DNA of 64,000 bases, taken from the NCBI GenBank assembly GCA_963662865.1, contig OY759969.1:1550001-1614000 (forward strand), given 5' to 3'. This document shows, piece after piece, positions 53,301 through 61,014 of the stretch. This DNA comes from JAJDYQ01 sp963662865. Lineage in GTDB: Bacteria > Pseudomonadota > Gammaproteobacteria > JAJDYQ01. The notes under the pieces are model-generated. The model worked only from the letters and a program-made list of their open reading frames with translations, did not search any database and was not told the origin of the DNA. The position numbers and the translations under genes are program-made. Position 1 is the first letter of the stretch. Every line of letters starts with the position of its first letter.

Positions 53301-55888
53301 AGGGTCGCACCGCGACTTATGTCGCTTAATGCCAGGTTCCAGTCGGCCGGGGTCACATTCGTGCCGGAGATAGACAGCGGCACGTCGATGGTCTCACCGT
53401 CAATCAGTTGCCGGGACAGGTCAACTACAAGAGTCACTTCAGCTCCTTCGTTAATCGCGCCAGTGGCGCCGCCGAAACGAGTCAAGGAAACAACCGTAGG
53501 TTCGTCGTCGATCACCGTTGCCGTGACGGGGTCCGGGGTGATTGCGCTGTAAGTGGAATCCGTGGAGGTGATGGCGTGGCTAATGGTCACTTCCTGATTG
53601 GCGGCATCAACGGCGTTATCCACCCCGGTGACGGTGATGCTCTGGGCCGTGTTCCAGTTGGCGCTGGTGAATATCAGGCTCGATGGGTTGATCGTGGCGG
53701 TGGCCGTTGTGCCTGAGGTGGCCATGATGGTCACGTTTGCGGTCGGTTGTGAGGTCAGCATCATGCCGTAGTCGTCCGTGCCGCCGTCTTCGGCGAGCGT
53801 GGTGGCGTCGTTCGTTTCGGTAATGGTGACGCCCGCCGTGTCGTCGTCGGTGATGGTGAAGGTGACGCTGTCGGCGTCTGAGTCGAAAACGATTTCGCGG
53901 GGGGTTGCGTTCACCCGTTGCAAGGTCAGGGTCACGGTCTCGTCCAGCTCGTCCACTGTGTCGCCGTTTATCCGAATCTTGCGCTGAAGGCTGGCGAAAT
54001 TGGTAACAAAATCAGCCACTAGATGGCACCCACTGTTAACGATCGCTGCACTATTATTGGGGCGGGTGAACCGCCAGTCGGCGCTGTCGCCGCGGGTGGC
54101 GGTGCCGCCGAAACATATATGGATATTTAAGTTTCCCGTATAAGGCGGGTCGAAGGTCACCGTCACGGTCGCGCCGTCGGTAATGCCGGAATCGCCCTCG
54201 GCGGCCATGGTGCGGTCCAGGCTGATTGATACGGTGTGGGTGACGGCATCGGTCACCATCACGTCGATGGTATTGGCGCTGGCGTGCGGGTCGGCGCCGC
54301 CACCAACATTGGTGCCCCGACTGGCGTGGTCAAAGCCGTTGGCGCTGTTGTCGTTCGGGCCCAGCGCGATGGTGTAGGTCTCGGTGCCGCCGCCTTCGGC
54401 GGTGTCGTCGAATGTCGGTGACAGCACCAGGATGGCGGTCTGGGCACCCACACCCGAAAAGCGTAGCTGTGGCATGGCCGTGGTTTGGGCCGACAGGGTC
54501 ACGCCGGTATTGAAGCCGTCGCCGGGAAAGGGCGCCAGGCTCCAGTCGTCTGTGGTCACCCCCGTGCCGCCGATGGCCAGCGGCACGTCGATGATCTCTC
54601 CGGCAATCAGTGGCCGGGACAGGCTGACGGTCAATCCGATCGTGCCGACTTCGCTAACGGCACCGGTACCGACGCGGGCCAGGGAGACGATGGTGGGGTC
54701 GTCGTCGGTGATGGTGTAGGTGACGCGGCCAGTGGTAATGCCCACGCCGTTGGGGGTGTTTACCGACGAGGAGCTTGTCGTCAACCTGGCAAGGGTCAGT
54801 ACCACCGTCTCGTCCGGCTCATCTGTCGTGTCGCCGTCGGTCCGTATGTTGTAAGTTGTGCCTGTGCTTGTCGCATTGGCACCAACAACCACGGTTGTGC
54901 AACCCGGCGTGGTAGTGCCCTCAGTTTGTGTAGTACTGCCCACGCCGACGATAAACGAATTTCTGCTTCCAGTCCTAAGGATAAAGTCCCTGCCCTCTCT
55001 CAGGTAGGTGGCAGTGCTGCCGGGGTCAATGCAGACTAAAAAGAAGGTGTTACTACTACGGGCAGGTGCCATGTTAATCTGGAACCTTGTGTCCTGCGAA
55101 CCGGAATTGCCTTCGGAACCGGTGGTACTGGTCAGGCTAATCGATGCTTCGTGCGAGCCCACCAAGAAGACTGGGGAGAGGGCGAAGAAAGCGGTAGTAA
55201 GACTGGCATTTCCAGTAAATGAACGACCACTCAAACCATCATTGCCCGTCCCTGTTCTGACCTGGCCACCACTACCCAACTCCTGTCCGGTAAACGCGGT
55301 TCCATCGTCGTTGCTGCCTGTCCAAGCCTGGAAACTTGAGTCAACTGTACCCGCACTTTCGTTGCGTACTGCTGCGCTATCCCACGAGCCGTCGTGGAAG
55401 TCGGAGTAATTGTCGGCGACCCTGGCGCCGCCCAGCCAGTAGATAGGCACGCCGGTACCGGTGGTCATGGCATTGTCGCGGGCGTTCACCGTGGCGGTTG
55501 AGCCGAGGACGCGGAAGGCCGAGCTGTAGGGCCGAATGGCCATTTGGCCGGCGGCGGCGCGATTCTGCACGAAGGTGTTGTAGTCGGCGATGTTCGCTGA
55601 CACGGAGTTCCTGACGGTTGTGGTGCGGAACATCAGCCGGAATCTGCCGCCGGCGTTGACGGCAGACGGTTTCAGCGCCCAGTTCTGGGGGACGGTGTAG
55701 GAACCGTCGGCATTGGCCATTGGCGTGGTCTGGGCGGCGGCTTCGCTGGCCAGTCCTGCCAGCAGCGGCAAACCAAGCAACACGGCAACCAGCCCGCGGC
55801 GCAGGCCGGAAAGGCTAAAGCGGTTCAAGGCAGAAGCGAACCGATGGGATGCCGAGCGCCGCCCTGTGTCGATGGCGAGGCTAAGCAT
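47315..55888 (-). CDS. Giant Calx-beta-repeat autotransporter (2857 residues)
   Basis: An outer-membrane surface protein secreted by the type V route. The N-terminus has an extended signal peptide (about 52 residues, positively charged start, hydrophobic core LVAVLLGLPLLAGLASEAAA). A unique region (about 53-390) is followed by about fifteen Calx-beta-like repeats to about residue 2350, recognised by the recurring linkers VTITDDD, VTVTDDD or VTVSDND and by blocks of 100-130 residues; acidic loops of this fold bind calcium. A short linker leads to a C-terminal beta-barrel of about 400 residues (from about 2460, SVWGQASYSRYED) ending in WKLRW with an aromatic last residue. The DNA is GC-rich and internally repetitive. 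A GGAG site precedes the ATG at 55888, and a 25-base C run lies 13 bases upstream of that ATG. Adhesion or cell-cell contact is the likely role. Confidence 0.9.
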   Translation of the reverse strand: MLSLAIDTGRRSASHRFASALNRFSLSGLRRGLVAVLLGLPLLAGLASEAAAQTTPMANADGSYTVPQNWALKPSAVNAGGRFRLMFRTTTVRNSVSANIADYNTFVQNRAAAGQMAIRPYSSAFRVLGSTATVNARDNAMTTGTGVPIYWLGGARVADNYSDFHDGSWDSAAVRNESAGTVDSSFQAWTGSNDDGTAFTGQELGSGGQVRTGTGNDGLSGRSFTGNASLTTAFFALSPVFLVGSHEASISLTSTTGSEGNSGSQDTRFQINMAPARSSNTFFLVCIDPGSTATYLREGRDFILRTGSRNSFIVGVGSTTQTEGTTTPGCTTVVVGANATSTGTTYNIRTDGDTTDEPDETVVLTLARLTTSSSSVNTPNGVGITTGRVTYTITDDDPTIVSLARVGTGAVSEVGTIGLTVSLSRPLIAGEIIDVPLAIGGTGVTTDDWSLAPFPGDGFNTGVTLSAQTTAMPQLRFSGVGAQTAILVLSPTFDDTAEGGGTETYTIALGPNDNSANGFDHASRGTNVGGGADPHASANTIDVMVTDAVTHTVSISLDRTMAAEGDSGITDGATVTVTFDPPYTGNLNIHICFGGTATRGDSADWRFTRPNNSAAIVNSGCHLVADFVTNFASLQRKIRINGDTVDELDETVTLTLQRVNATPREIVFDSDADSVTFTITDDDTAGVTITETNDATTLAEDGGTDDYGMMLTSQPTANVTIMATSGTTATATINPSSLIFTSANWNTAQSITVTGVDNAVDAANQEVTISHAITSTDSTYSAITPDPVTATVIDDEPTVVSLTRFGGATGAINEGAEVTLVVDLSRQLIDGETIDVPLSISGTNVTPADWNLALSDISRGATLSGEDTSTPLLRISDAASFGGANLILTPTFDETDEGGTETYTIALGPDGAGTNGFDRTTLGTNVGGGADPHATTNTLDLEVLDSVRHTMSLSLDSEMGAEGDSGLTDGATMTVTMDPPNPQVVSFSIQLGGTATRGGNDYSVFVAGSNTDGSASDPTLILNFPANRATLPFRIRANGDTVDESDETVTLALVRFGTFVNVIFEEDATTVTYTITDDDTAGVTITETNDATTLAEGGTDDYGMMLTSQPTADVTITPTSGTPATATINPNNLVFTSANWAMAQTFTVTGENNNADAANQEVTISHAITSTDTNYSGLTSDPITATVTDDDATTVTLAGAAGNVMEGAAKEITVTLGRALAEGEALAVPLTFMGEATPGTDYTVTGAAASGVAYTGLDSATGTVTFTGPSATIATLTLSATPDSDVEASGETVIIGLGTLDGDSGTGLGGGASGTDSLDDFSIEDPLLISITGGTAVTEGSPATFTVTANRVPSSALMIDLTVADAAAGDYLDSGDEGDNMVTLSGATTATVEIPTQTDSTDETNGTITVTIADGTGYTVGMPSSAMVGVTDDDATTVTLTGTAGNISEGVTRNLTVTLDRALVAGESLAVPLTLGGTATRGTDYTLTGTAASGLAYNIPDTGNVGTVTFTGPALATATLALAVQVDGTSDASETITIALGTLDSNSGTGLGGGASGTGSLDFTIMEDPTIVLPLTLTVAEGDTDGVGYPVSLATAPMANVTVTVTGHSGTDLTLNPNSLEFTATNWNMIQTFTVTAATDADAANDTVSLTHTASGSAADYDGSITGAVTVTITDPDTADVTISETAITIAEGGEGTYTVVLATQPASGVEITMTSDTTSAATVSPLILTFTTANWDMEQTATVTGVNDNRVNAGGERTAMLSHRISSGDGGTYPTDGPPTPAAVMVTVSDNDEAGLSFSGEMITVAEGATANYTVALTTIPTGDVTVTVSGHSGTDLTPDETSLTFTMTDWDTAQTVTVTAVQDGDAADDTVSLTHTASGTTGYGAVTGAVTVIITDDDTAAITISETAGTTTVLENGSEAGGTDTYTVVLATQPASGVEITVTSDLTSAATVSPPILTFTMTNWDMEQTVTVTGVDDNINNPGDARMATLSHRISSGDSGDYPTGGPPTPAAVTVTVTDDDVAPGVTLSETEITVAEANGMDTYTMVLNTPPSGEVEITVTSGLTSAATATPTSLTFTTVNWDTAQTVTVTGINDDDTGDRESTIGHAITTGDGGSYAVGDLNQDVTVTVTDDDAVAGVTLSTARITVAEANGMDTYTVVLDTPPAGDVEITVASDTPGAATVAPLSLEFTASNWDTVQTVTVTGVNDNVGGNRTATISHSIDSGDGDGAGYPDGLAIATVEVTVTDDDEPVASFAVAGFTTNEGSGTYNVVVNLTPVPAANTTISYTVAGTSTAADYAALTGTVVASASASSVNISVVITDDSTQEGSETVILTLTAGSGYTVGTDRVHTLTIADNDAAPVGTGAMQEMQAAQEAWLPRFGLTAVEHLLGGLDYRLSVADQPGLSGNVSGLSAGRALHGGGNGTGTGYGLGADGFGQGGGGGDGLGAGSVDRLLNLSRTLSLRDMLRGSRFVHRGGENGVSVWGQASYSRYEDDQDGIAVDGEVTTGMLGVDRDNGRTLLGLALSYSDGDGDWSGASEQGELSSQLTSLLPYIRHNVTQRLQVWAAASYGRGELEQTLEQTSATMSTEHDIEQRSASAGVRGILLERPLEEGGLTLTLISDAALARIESDDADGMSGMSADTQRFRMGLEWSWQLPQADGGRLIPELELGMRYDGGDTSDGLGVELGGGISWQLPSRGLTIDLRGRRLLDHEAADRREWGVSGSLRYERQPGSAHGPSLSLRQEYGTAPASGGLDRLLSDSLSDALEEDSSQPGPASGRWSLEGEWGLALNDGATGIPYAGLSSSDAGHDLTLGWRLLSAPGDLDTELDVKALRRRDDEGKTNHGIGAQWKLRW

Positions 55889-55977
55889 AAATACTCCATT
55901 TGGGGGGGGGGGGGGGGGGGGGGGGGCATTAAATTGTGTAGGTCGCCTGTGGTGCGTTTCAGGGGCATTGTGACCAT
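55825..55977 (-). CDS. Upstream leader ORF reading through the poly-C tract
   Basis: Begins with ATG 55977, five bases after a very strong AAAGGAGA. It reads 17 codons, then eight proline codons from the C run, then leaves the tract in a frame different from the giant gene and stops after 50 residues at 55825. With 25 C the distance from this ATG to the giant gene's ATG is 89 bases; adding one C or removing two makes it a multiple of three and fuses the leader to the giant protein without an intervening stop. It may be the true, switched-off start of the giant gene, or an attenuating upstream ORF. Confidence 0.5.
   Translation of the reverse strand: MVTMPLKRTTGDLHNLMPPPPPPPPQMEYLCLASPSTQGGARHPIGSLLP
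55902..55926. repeat. Homopolymer of 25 G (25 C on the coding strand), putative phase-variation tract
   Basis: An uninterrupted run at 55902-55926, by far the longest mononucleotide run in the window (others are at most nine). It lies between a strong ribosome-binding site with ATG at 55977 and the giant ORF's ATG at 55888. Runs of this kind change length by slipped-strand mispairing. The exact count may also be affected by sequencing. Confidence 0.85.
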
Positions 55978-55982
55978 GTTTA

Positions 55983-55990
55983 TCTCCTTT
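55983..55990 (-). promoter_or_regulatory. Strong ribosome-binding site upstream of the poly-C tract
   Basis: AAAGGAGA on the minus strand, with GGAG seven bases before ATG 55977. It is better than the GGAG before the downstream ATG at 55888, which argues that translation normally starts above the tract. Confidence 0.65.
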
Positions 55991-56766
55991 GTCTTGACGG
56001 TGTGCAGCCGGCCTTGCGGGCCGTATTCATTTCCAATCTGTTTCAACTTGTTCTACTCCGGGTTCTCTATACCGATGTTCTTTATTCAATGCTCTTTCTG
56101 TTCAGGTTCGGCCTGTAGGCCGGTTCCCGGTTCGGAATTCAAGCCTGAATTTATACCGGCAATTTGGACTACTTTAGTCCTATCTGAACCGTATTGCAAT
56201 ATTTTTCTGAATTCATGGACTGCCGGGGAGATGCTCAAACAGGCCGGCTGCGGGTACCGGCGAAACGTCGCTCCGGCGAGGCCGGCGCTTACCGATGGCA
56301 AGTCGCGCACTCAAGGCCGGGGGCAGTCGCCTGATTCTGGTCGGTCGGATCGTCTATTTGTGACTTTATCCCTGAACTCCAGAGATGGATACCGTGCGGG
56401 GGGATTTTAACCCGGACCATGTCCAGGGGCGGTTTGTTGATTTCCATGAGAAGCCGGCTGGTCGGATATAATCGCTTGCCGACCGCATAAAGGGCTGGGA
56501 TTACATCTCCTGGTGCAGTACATTATCGGCATAAATCTAAAGGTGCAATCTGTGGTGGACCCATACAAGGTATTGACTGGAGCGGCAAAATACCGGATAT
56601 ATGCTGCGTTATGGTGCGCGGTTACCCGGGTTGTGGGTGCGACGGATGGGCGCAGGCCTGGGCGGAAAGGGCTTTTCGGCCCTGGTTATCCCGGTTTTGT
56701 ATGGCCGACATCAGGTCAAAATGCGCTATTAAAGCTGCTATCTAACTAAACTCCATTAATCAAGAT
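55991..56766. other. Long non-coding region between the giant gene and rnfA
   Basis: About 780 bases without a supported gene. It should contain the divergent promoters of the giant gene and the rnf operon. A TATAAT at 56467-56472 is a possible rnf -10 box but has no good -35 partner. A GC-rich hairpin (CGGCC/GGCCG, around 56000-56020) lies in the leader of the giant gene. The length suggests room for regulation. Confidence 0.5.
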
Positions 56767-57348
56767 ATGACAGAGTATGCCCTGATTTTTCTCAGCACGG
56801 TGCTGGTCAATAATTTCGTCCTGGTGAAGTTCCTGGGCCTGTGCCCATTTATGGGCGTGTCGCGCCAACTGGCGCCCGCCATGGGGATGGCCGCCGCCAC
56901 AACTTTTGTGCTGACGCTTTCTTCTACGCTGAGCTTTATTGTCGATACGTTGCTGCTGGTGCCTTTGGGGCTTGAGTATCTGAGGGTTATCAGTTTTATT
57001 CTGGTCATTGCCGTAGTCGTTCAGTTTACTGAAATCATGGTGCGGGCTACGTCTCCGCTGCTGCATCAGGTGCTGGGTATTTATCTGCCACTTATCACGA
57101 CTAACTGCGCGGTACTCGGTGTCGCTTTATTGAATGTCCGGGAGGTGCATAATCTGATGGAGTCTGTGCTGTTTGGTTTTGGGGCCGCCGCCGGTTTTTC
57201 ATTGGTGCTTATTTTGTTTGCCGCCATACGGGAGCGATTAAATGGCGCGGATATTCCCAAACCCTTTCAAGGTGCTTCTATTTCCCTTATAACTGCGGGC
57301 TTGATGTCGCTCGCTTTTATGGGCTTTGCCGGCTTGGTCCGGGTGTAA
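56767..57348 (+). CDS. rnfA: Ion-translocating oxidoreductase subunit RnfA
   Basis: A 193-residue membrane subunit with six hydrophobic segments. Conserved blocks are NNFVLVKFLGLCPFMGVSR and ITTNCAVLGVALLN; the cysteines in LGLCPF and TNCAVL bind an iron-sulfur cluster at the RnfA-RnfE interface. The Rnf complex couples electron flow between NADH and ferredoxin to sodium or proton transport. First gene of rnfABCDGE. Confidence 0.96.
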   Translation: MTEYALIFLSTVLVNNFVLVKFLGLCPFMGVSRQLAPAMGMAAATTFVLTLSSTLSFIVDTLLLVPLGLEYLRVISFILVIAVVVQFTEIMVRATSPLLHQVLGIYLPLITTNCAVLGVALLNVREVHNLMESVLFGFGAAAGFSLVLILFAAIRERLNGADIPKPFQGASISLITAGLMSLAFMGFAGLVRV

Positions 57349-57355
57349 CTGCTCC

Positions 57356-57898
57356 ATGCTTTTAACTGTTCCTGTTTTTGCCTTGATTGCTTTTGTGGCC
57401 GGTGCCTTGCTGGGCTTCGTGGCGCAGCGTTATACGGTTAAGGGTGACCCGGTGGCGGACAGGATTGATGCCTTGCTGCCTCAGACTCAGTGTGGTCAGT
57501 GTGAGTTTGCCGGCTGCCGCCCCTATGCCGAGGCTATCGCCGCCGGGGAGGCGGATATTAATCGTTGTGTGCCGGGGGGTGAGGCCACGATTGTCGAGAT
57601 CGCTTCGCTGCTGGACCGTGAGGTCGTCTCGCTTGACGAGGAGCCCGGGGAGGCGCCGCTGGCCATGGTGGCTGTCATACGGGAGGAGCATTGTATTGGT
57701 TGTACCAAGTGTATTCAGGTTTGCCCGGTGGACGCCATTCTGGGACGCGCCAAACGTATGCACACGGTGATTGCCGACGAGTGTACCGGCTGTGAGTTAT
57801 GTCTGCCTCCGTGCCCGGTTGATTGTATCGATATGGTCGCCATTCCGGAAACTGTTGATAACTGGCACTGGCCTCGCCCCGAAGGCTTATCAACGTAA
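57356..57898 (+). CDS. rnfB: Ion-translocating oxidoreductase subunit RnfB
   Basis: A 180-residue ferredoxin-like subunit: N-terminal membrane helix, a four-cysteine cluster domain (CGQCEFAGCRPYAEA with a further cysteine in INRCVPGG) and two [4Fe-4S] ferredoxin motifs (CIGCTKCIQVCP and CTGCELCLPPCP). It is the electron entry subunit. ATG 57356 gives the usual membrane-anchored start; the frame is open from 57326 inside rnfA. Its stop overlaps the rnfC start (TAATG). Confidence 0.96.
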   Translation: MLLTVPVFALIAFVAGALLGFVAQRYTVKGDPVADRIDALLPQTQCGQCEFAGCRPYAEAIAAGEADINRCVPGGEATIVEIASLLDREVVSLDEEPGEAPLAMVAVIREEHCIGCTKCIQVCPVDAILGRAKRMHTVIADECTGCELCLPPCPVDCIDMVAIPETVDNWHWPRPEGLST

Positions 57899-59415
57899 TG
57901 GCAAAGGCTTTGACGACAGGTGTTCCGGTTAACGGTTATCAGGATATGGCCACGCGGCTGCCGGTGGCGCGGGTTCCTGTCTCCGGTGAGCTGGTGCTGC
58001 CGTTGCAGCAGCATATCGGTACGCCTTCCGAACCGATTGTCGCCAGGGGCGACCGGGTTGTCCGCGGTCAGCTTATTGCGCGAGCCAGGGGCTTTGTGAG
58101 TTCCAGTCTGCATGCGCCGGTCAATGCGGTCGTGCAAAGCATTGAGTGCCGACCGGTGCCTCATCCGTCCGGGCTGAACAGTTTGTGTGTGGTGCTGACC
58201 GCGGAGGAAGACGCGGGCTGGGCAGCACCTGTGCCTGATGTGGTGAATCTGGATGACTTTACACCACCGGAACCGGACGCTATTAAGATGATGGTCCGTC
58301 AGGCCGGTATTGTGGGCCTGGGGGGGGCGACTTTTCCAACTTCTGTCAAAATTAAAAGCGGGATGTCGCAATCTGTTGATACCCTGATTATCAATGGCTG
58401 TGATTGTGAGCCTTGGATCACTTGTGATGAGATGTTGCTTCGTGAGCGGCCCCGGCACGTTATCGCGGGTTCCCTTCTGCTACAGCAGACGATTCAGGCT
58501 GGTCGGTGTGTACTGGCTATTGAAGATGACGCACCGGAAATGGCTTGTGCGTTGAAGCAGGTTATCGCTGACTGCGGCAGCCCGGTTGAGCTTGAGGTGT
58601 TGCCGGCACGTTATCCGACCGGAAGCGAAAAGCAGCTGATCAGTGCCATTACCGGTAAGGAGGTGCCTTCGCAGGGGTTGCCGGCCGATGTCGGTGTCGC
58701 TGTGTATAACGCCGGTACGGCGGCGGCGGTTTATCAGGCAGTCGTGCGTGACGAACCTCTGATTAGCCGGTTCGTGACGGTTTCCGGCCCTGGTATCGGG
58801 CAGCCCCGTGTTGTGGAGGCTCTGCTTGGTACGTCCGTCAGGGATTTGATCCGGTTTTGCGGCGGCCGGACCGCGGATGCCAACGGCCTTGTTATGGGTG
58901 GCGCCATGATGGGTCTGGGGCTTGCGACAGATGAGGTCCCCGTAACCAAGGGGATGAATTCTATTTTAGTCACGACGCCCGCTATGACGCAGGACGCTCA
59001 GGGGGAGATGCCGTGTATTCGATGCGGTGAGTGCGCCAGGGTTTGCCCTTCCCGGCTCGCTCCACAGCAGTTGCTCGGTCTGATCCGCAGTGGCGATCTT
59101 GAGCAGGCCCAACAACGCTGGGATCTTGAGGATTGTATCGAGTGTGGATGCTGTAATGCGGTCTGTCCCAGCCATATCCCGCTGGCCGGCTATTATCGCT
59201 ATGCAAAAAGCGAAATCAGGAAGCAGGGTAAGGCCCGGGTTAAGGCGCAGCAGGCCAGACAGCGCTATGAGCTTCGTATGGAGCGTATTGAGCGCGCCAA
59301 GCGTGAACGCGAGGAAAAGTTGCGTAAAAAGAAAGAGGCCCTGCAAGCCACTAATAAGGCCAGGGCGCGTGCCGCCATGGCCGAAGAGGCCAGGTCAGTC
59401 GAGAATGAGGGGTGA
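57898..59415 (+). CDS. rnfC: Ion-translocating oxidoreductase subunit RnfC
   Basis: A 505-residue NADH-binding subunit with FMN and two [4Fe-4S] clusters (CIRCGECARVCPSRLAP and CIECGCCNAVCPSHIPL). The nucleotide region includes QAGIVGLGGATFPTSVK. The C-terminal tail is a short lysine- and arginine-rich helix of about 60 residues, much shorter than the long repeat tail of the Escherichia coli protein. An eight-G run in the GLGGA codons is read in frame. Confidence 0.96.
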   Translation: MAKALTTGVPVNGYQDMATRLPVARVPVSGELVLPLQQHIGTPSEPIVARGDRVVRGQLIARARGFVSSSLHAPVNAVVQSIECRPVPHPSGLNSLCVVLTAEEDAGWAAPVPDVVNLDDFTPPEPDAIKMMVRQAGIVGLGGATFPTSVKIKSGMSQSVDTLIINGCDCEPWITCDEMLLRERPRHVIAGSLLLQQTIQAGRCVLAIEDDAPEMACALKQVIADCGSPVELEVLPARYPTGSEKQLISAITGKEVPSQGLPADVGVAVYNAGTAAAVYQAVVRDEPLISRFVTVSGPGIGQPRVVEALLGTSVRDLIRFCGGRTADANGLVMGGAMMGLGLATDEVPVTKGMNSILVTTPAMTQDAQGEMPCIRCGECARVCPSRLAPQQLLGLIRSGDLEQAQQRWDLEDCIECGCCNAVCPSHIPLAGYYRYAKSEIRKQGKARVKAQQARQRYELRMERIERAKREREEKLRKKKEALQATNKARARAAMAEEARSVENEG

Positions 59416-59417
59416 CT

Positions 59418-60404
59418 ATGGTTCGCCATGCTCCTCTTTATGCGCCCGATAACGCCGTGTCGATTACCATGCGGCGAGTGCTGCTGGCGCTGTCTCCGGG
59501 GATTGTTGTCTATACCGGTTTTTTTGGCTGGGGGCTGCTGGTGCAGCTGGCGCTGGCAACGGTTGCCGCACTGGGCTTTGAGGCGGTAATGCTGAAGGTC
59601 CGCGGCAGGCCCGTGGCTTTGCATATCGGTGATTACAGTGCCGTCGTTACTGCCTGGTTACTGGTCATTTGTCTGCCGCCGCTGTTGCCCTGGTGGATGA
59701 CATTGCTGGCGGTCTTTTTTGCTATCGTTATCGCCAAACATCTTTATGGTGGCCTTGGTTATAATCCTTTTAATCCGGCCATGGTGGGTTATGCCGTGCT
59801 GCTGGTCTCGTTTCCATTGGAAATGACTCAGTGGATTCCGCCAGAGAATTATGCGGTACCCGGATTCAACGACACGTTGTCTGTTATCTTCGGCAGTTCG
59901 GTCACCTCTCATCTGGATGGCTTGAGCACCGCAACTCCTCTGGATCACTTTAAGCACAGCACCGCCGCCGCGCCTTCTATTATGGGGGTATTCGCGGGCA
60001 AGGGCTGGGAATGGATTTCATTGTCCTGGCTGGCCGGCGGTTTGTGGCTGGCCTATGCCCGCGCCCTTGACTGGCGTATTCCGCTTTCGCTGTTGCTGAC
60101 CGTCGGGTTGTTTGCCGTGGGTTTGTCGCTCGGCACGGATAATCCGGCCTGGCAAAACCCGTTGTTTCATGTGCTGTCCGGCGGTACGTTGTTCGCCGCT
60201 TTTTTTATAGCGACTGACCCGGTGACCGCCTCAACCACGCCAATCGGTCGCTGGATTTATGCGGCCGGTATCGGCCTGCTGGCGATGGTTATCCGTGTCT
60301 GGGGAGGCTATCCTGATGGTTTTGCCTTTGCGGTATTGTTGATGAACCTGTCGGCACCGATGATTGATTACCTGTCTATGCCCCGCGCCTATGGGCATAA
60401 ATAA
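59418..60404 (+). CDS. rnfD: Ion-translocating oxidoreductase subunit RnfD
   Basis: A 328-residue membrane subunit with about ten hydrophobic segments. The covalent FMN is expected on the threonine of GLSTATPL, and GGLGYNPFNPAMVGY is another family block. Start at ATG 59418, two bases after the rnfC stop; an in-frame GTG at 59412 overlaps rnfC. Confidence 0.95.
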   Translation: MVRHAPLYAPDNAVSITMRRVLLALSPGIVVYTGFFGWGLLVQLALATVAALGFEAVMLKVRGRPVALHIGDYSAVVTAWLLVICLPPLLPWWMTLLAVFFAIVIAKHLYGGLGYNPFNPAMVGYAVLLVSFPLEMTQWIPPENYAVPGFNDTLSVIFGSSVTSHLDGLSTATPLDHFKHSTAAAPSIMGVFAGKGWEWISLSWLAGGLWLAYARALDWRIPLSLLLTVGLFAVGLSLGTDNPAWQNPLFHVLSGGTLFAAFFIATDPVTASTTPIGRWIYAAGIGLLAMVIRVWGGYPDGFAFAVLLMNLSAPMIDYLSMPRAYGHK

Positions 60405-61014
60405 TGAAACGCCGACATCCGGTAGCCTGTTGCCTGACTGGGTCAGGCCCGGTGGCCTGCTTGGTGTCTTTTCTCTGGCCTTTATTTTCGGGCTTTCCAT
60501 AACTTTTGAGTTGACTAAAGACAGGGTGATCGAGCAGGAGCGGCTGAAATTACGGTCGCAGCTACAGGAGTTGTTGGTGCCGGGGAGTTATGATAACGAT
60601 CCGGATGAGGATTTTTTTATTGATGACGCCACCGGCCGGGTCATTTACCGGGCGCGTAAGCGGCGGCAACCGGTCGCCGCCCTGCTCCGAACGGTGGCGC
60701 CTGATGGCTACAGTGGTTCCATATCTCTACTTGTGGGCGTCAGGACCGACGGTGAGCTGCTGGGCGTGCGCATACTCAATCATAGCGAGACCCCGGGACT
60801 GGGTGACGCAATTGATTTGCGCCGTTCAGACTGGGTACTTGGCTTTACGGGCCGGTCTTTGAACTCGCCACCTGCGGATCTGTGGGCGGTTAAAAAGGAT
60901 GGCGGCGCATTTGACTCTTTCACCGGCGCTACAATCACGCCACGGGCCGTGGTGAATGAGATCAGAAATACGCTGGTGTATTATCGACAAAATCGTCAGG
61001 AGATGTTCAGATGA
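60391..61014 (+). CDS. rnfG: Ion-translocating oxidoreductase subunit RnfG
   Basis: A 207-residue subunit with one N-terminal membrane helix and a periplasmic FMN-binding domain; the flavin is expected on the threonine of FTGATITP. NHSETPGLGD is also conserved. ATG 60391 overlaps the end of rnfD by 14 bases. Its stop overlaps the rnfE start (ATGA). Confidence 0.94.
   Translation: MGINNETPTSGSLLPDWVRPGGLLGVFSLAFIFGLSITFELTKDRVIEQERLKLRSQLQELLVPGSYDNDPDEDFFIDDATGRVIYRARKRRQPVAALLRTVAPDGYSGSISLLVGVRTDGELLGVRILNHSETPGLGDAIDLRRSDWVLGFTGRSLNSPPADLWAVKKDGGAFDSFTGATITPRAVVNEIRNTLVYYRQNRQEMFR

Noticed and set aside
56513..56749. 78-codon plus-strand frame upstream of rnfA
   Set aside because: No ribosome-binding site, no domain, and an unusual composition; treated as non-coding.
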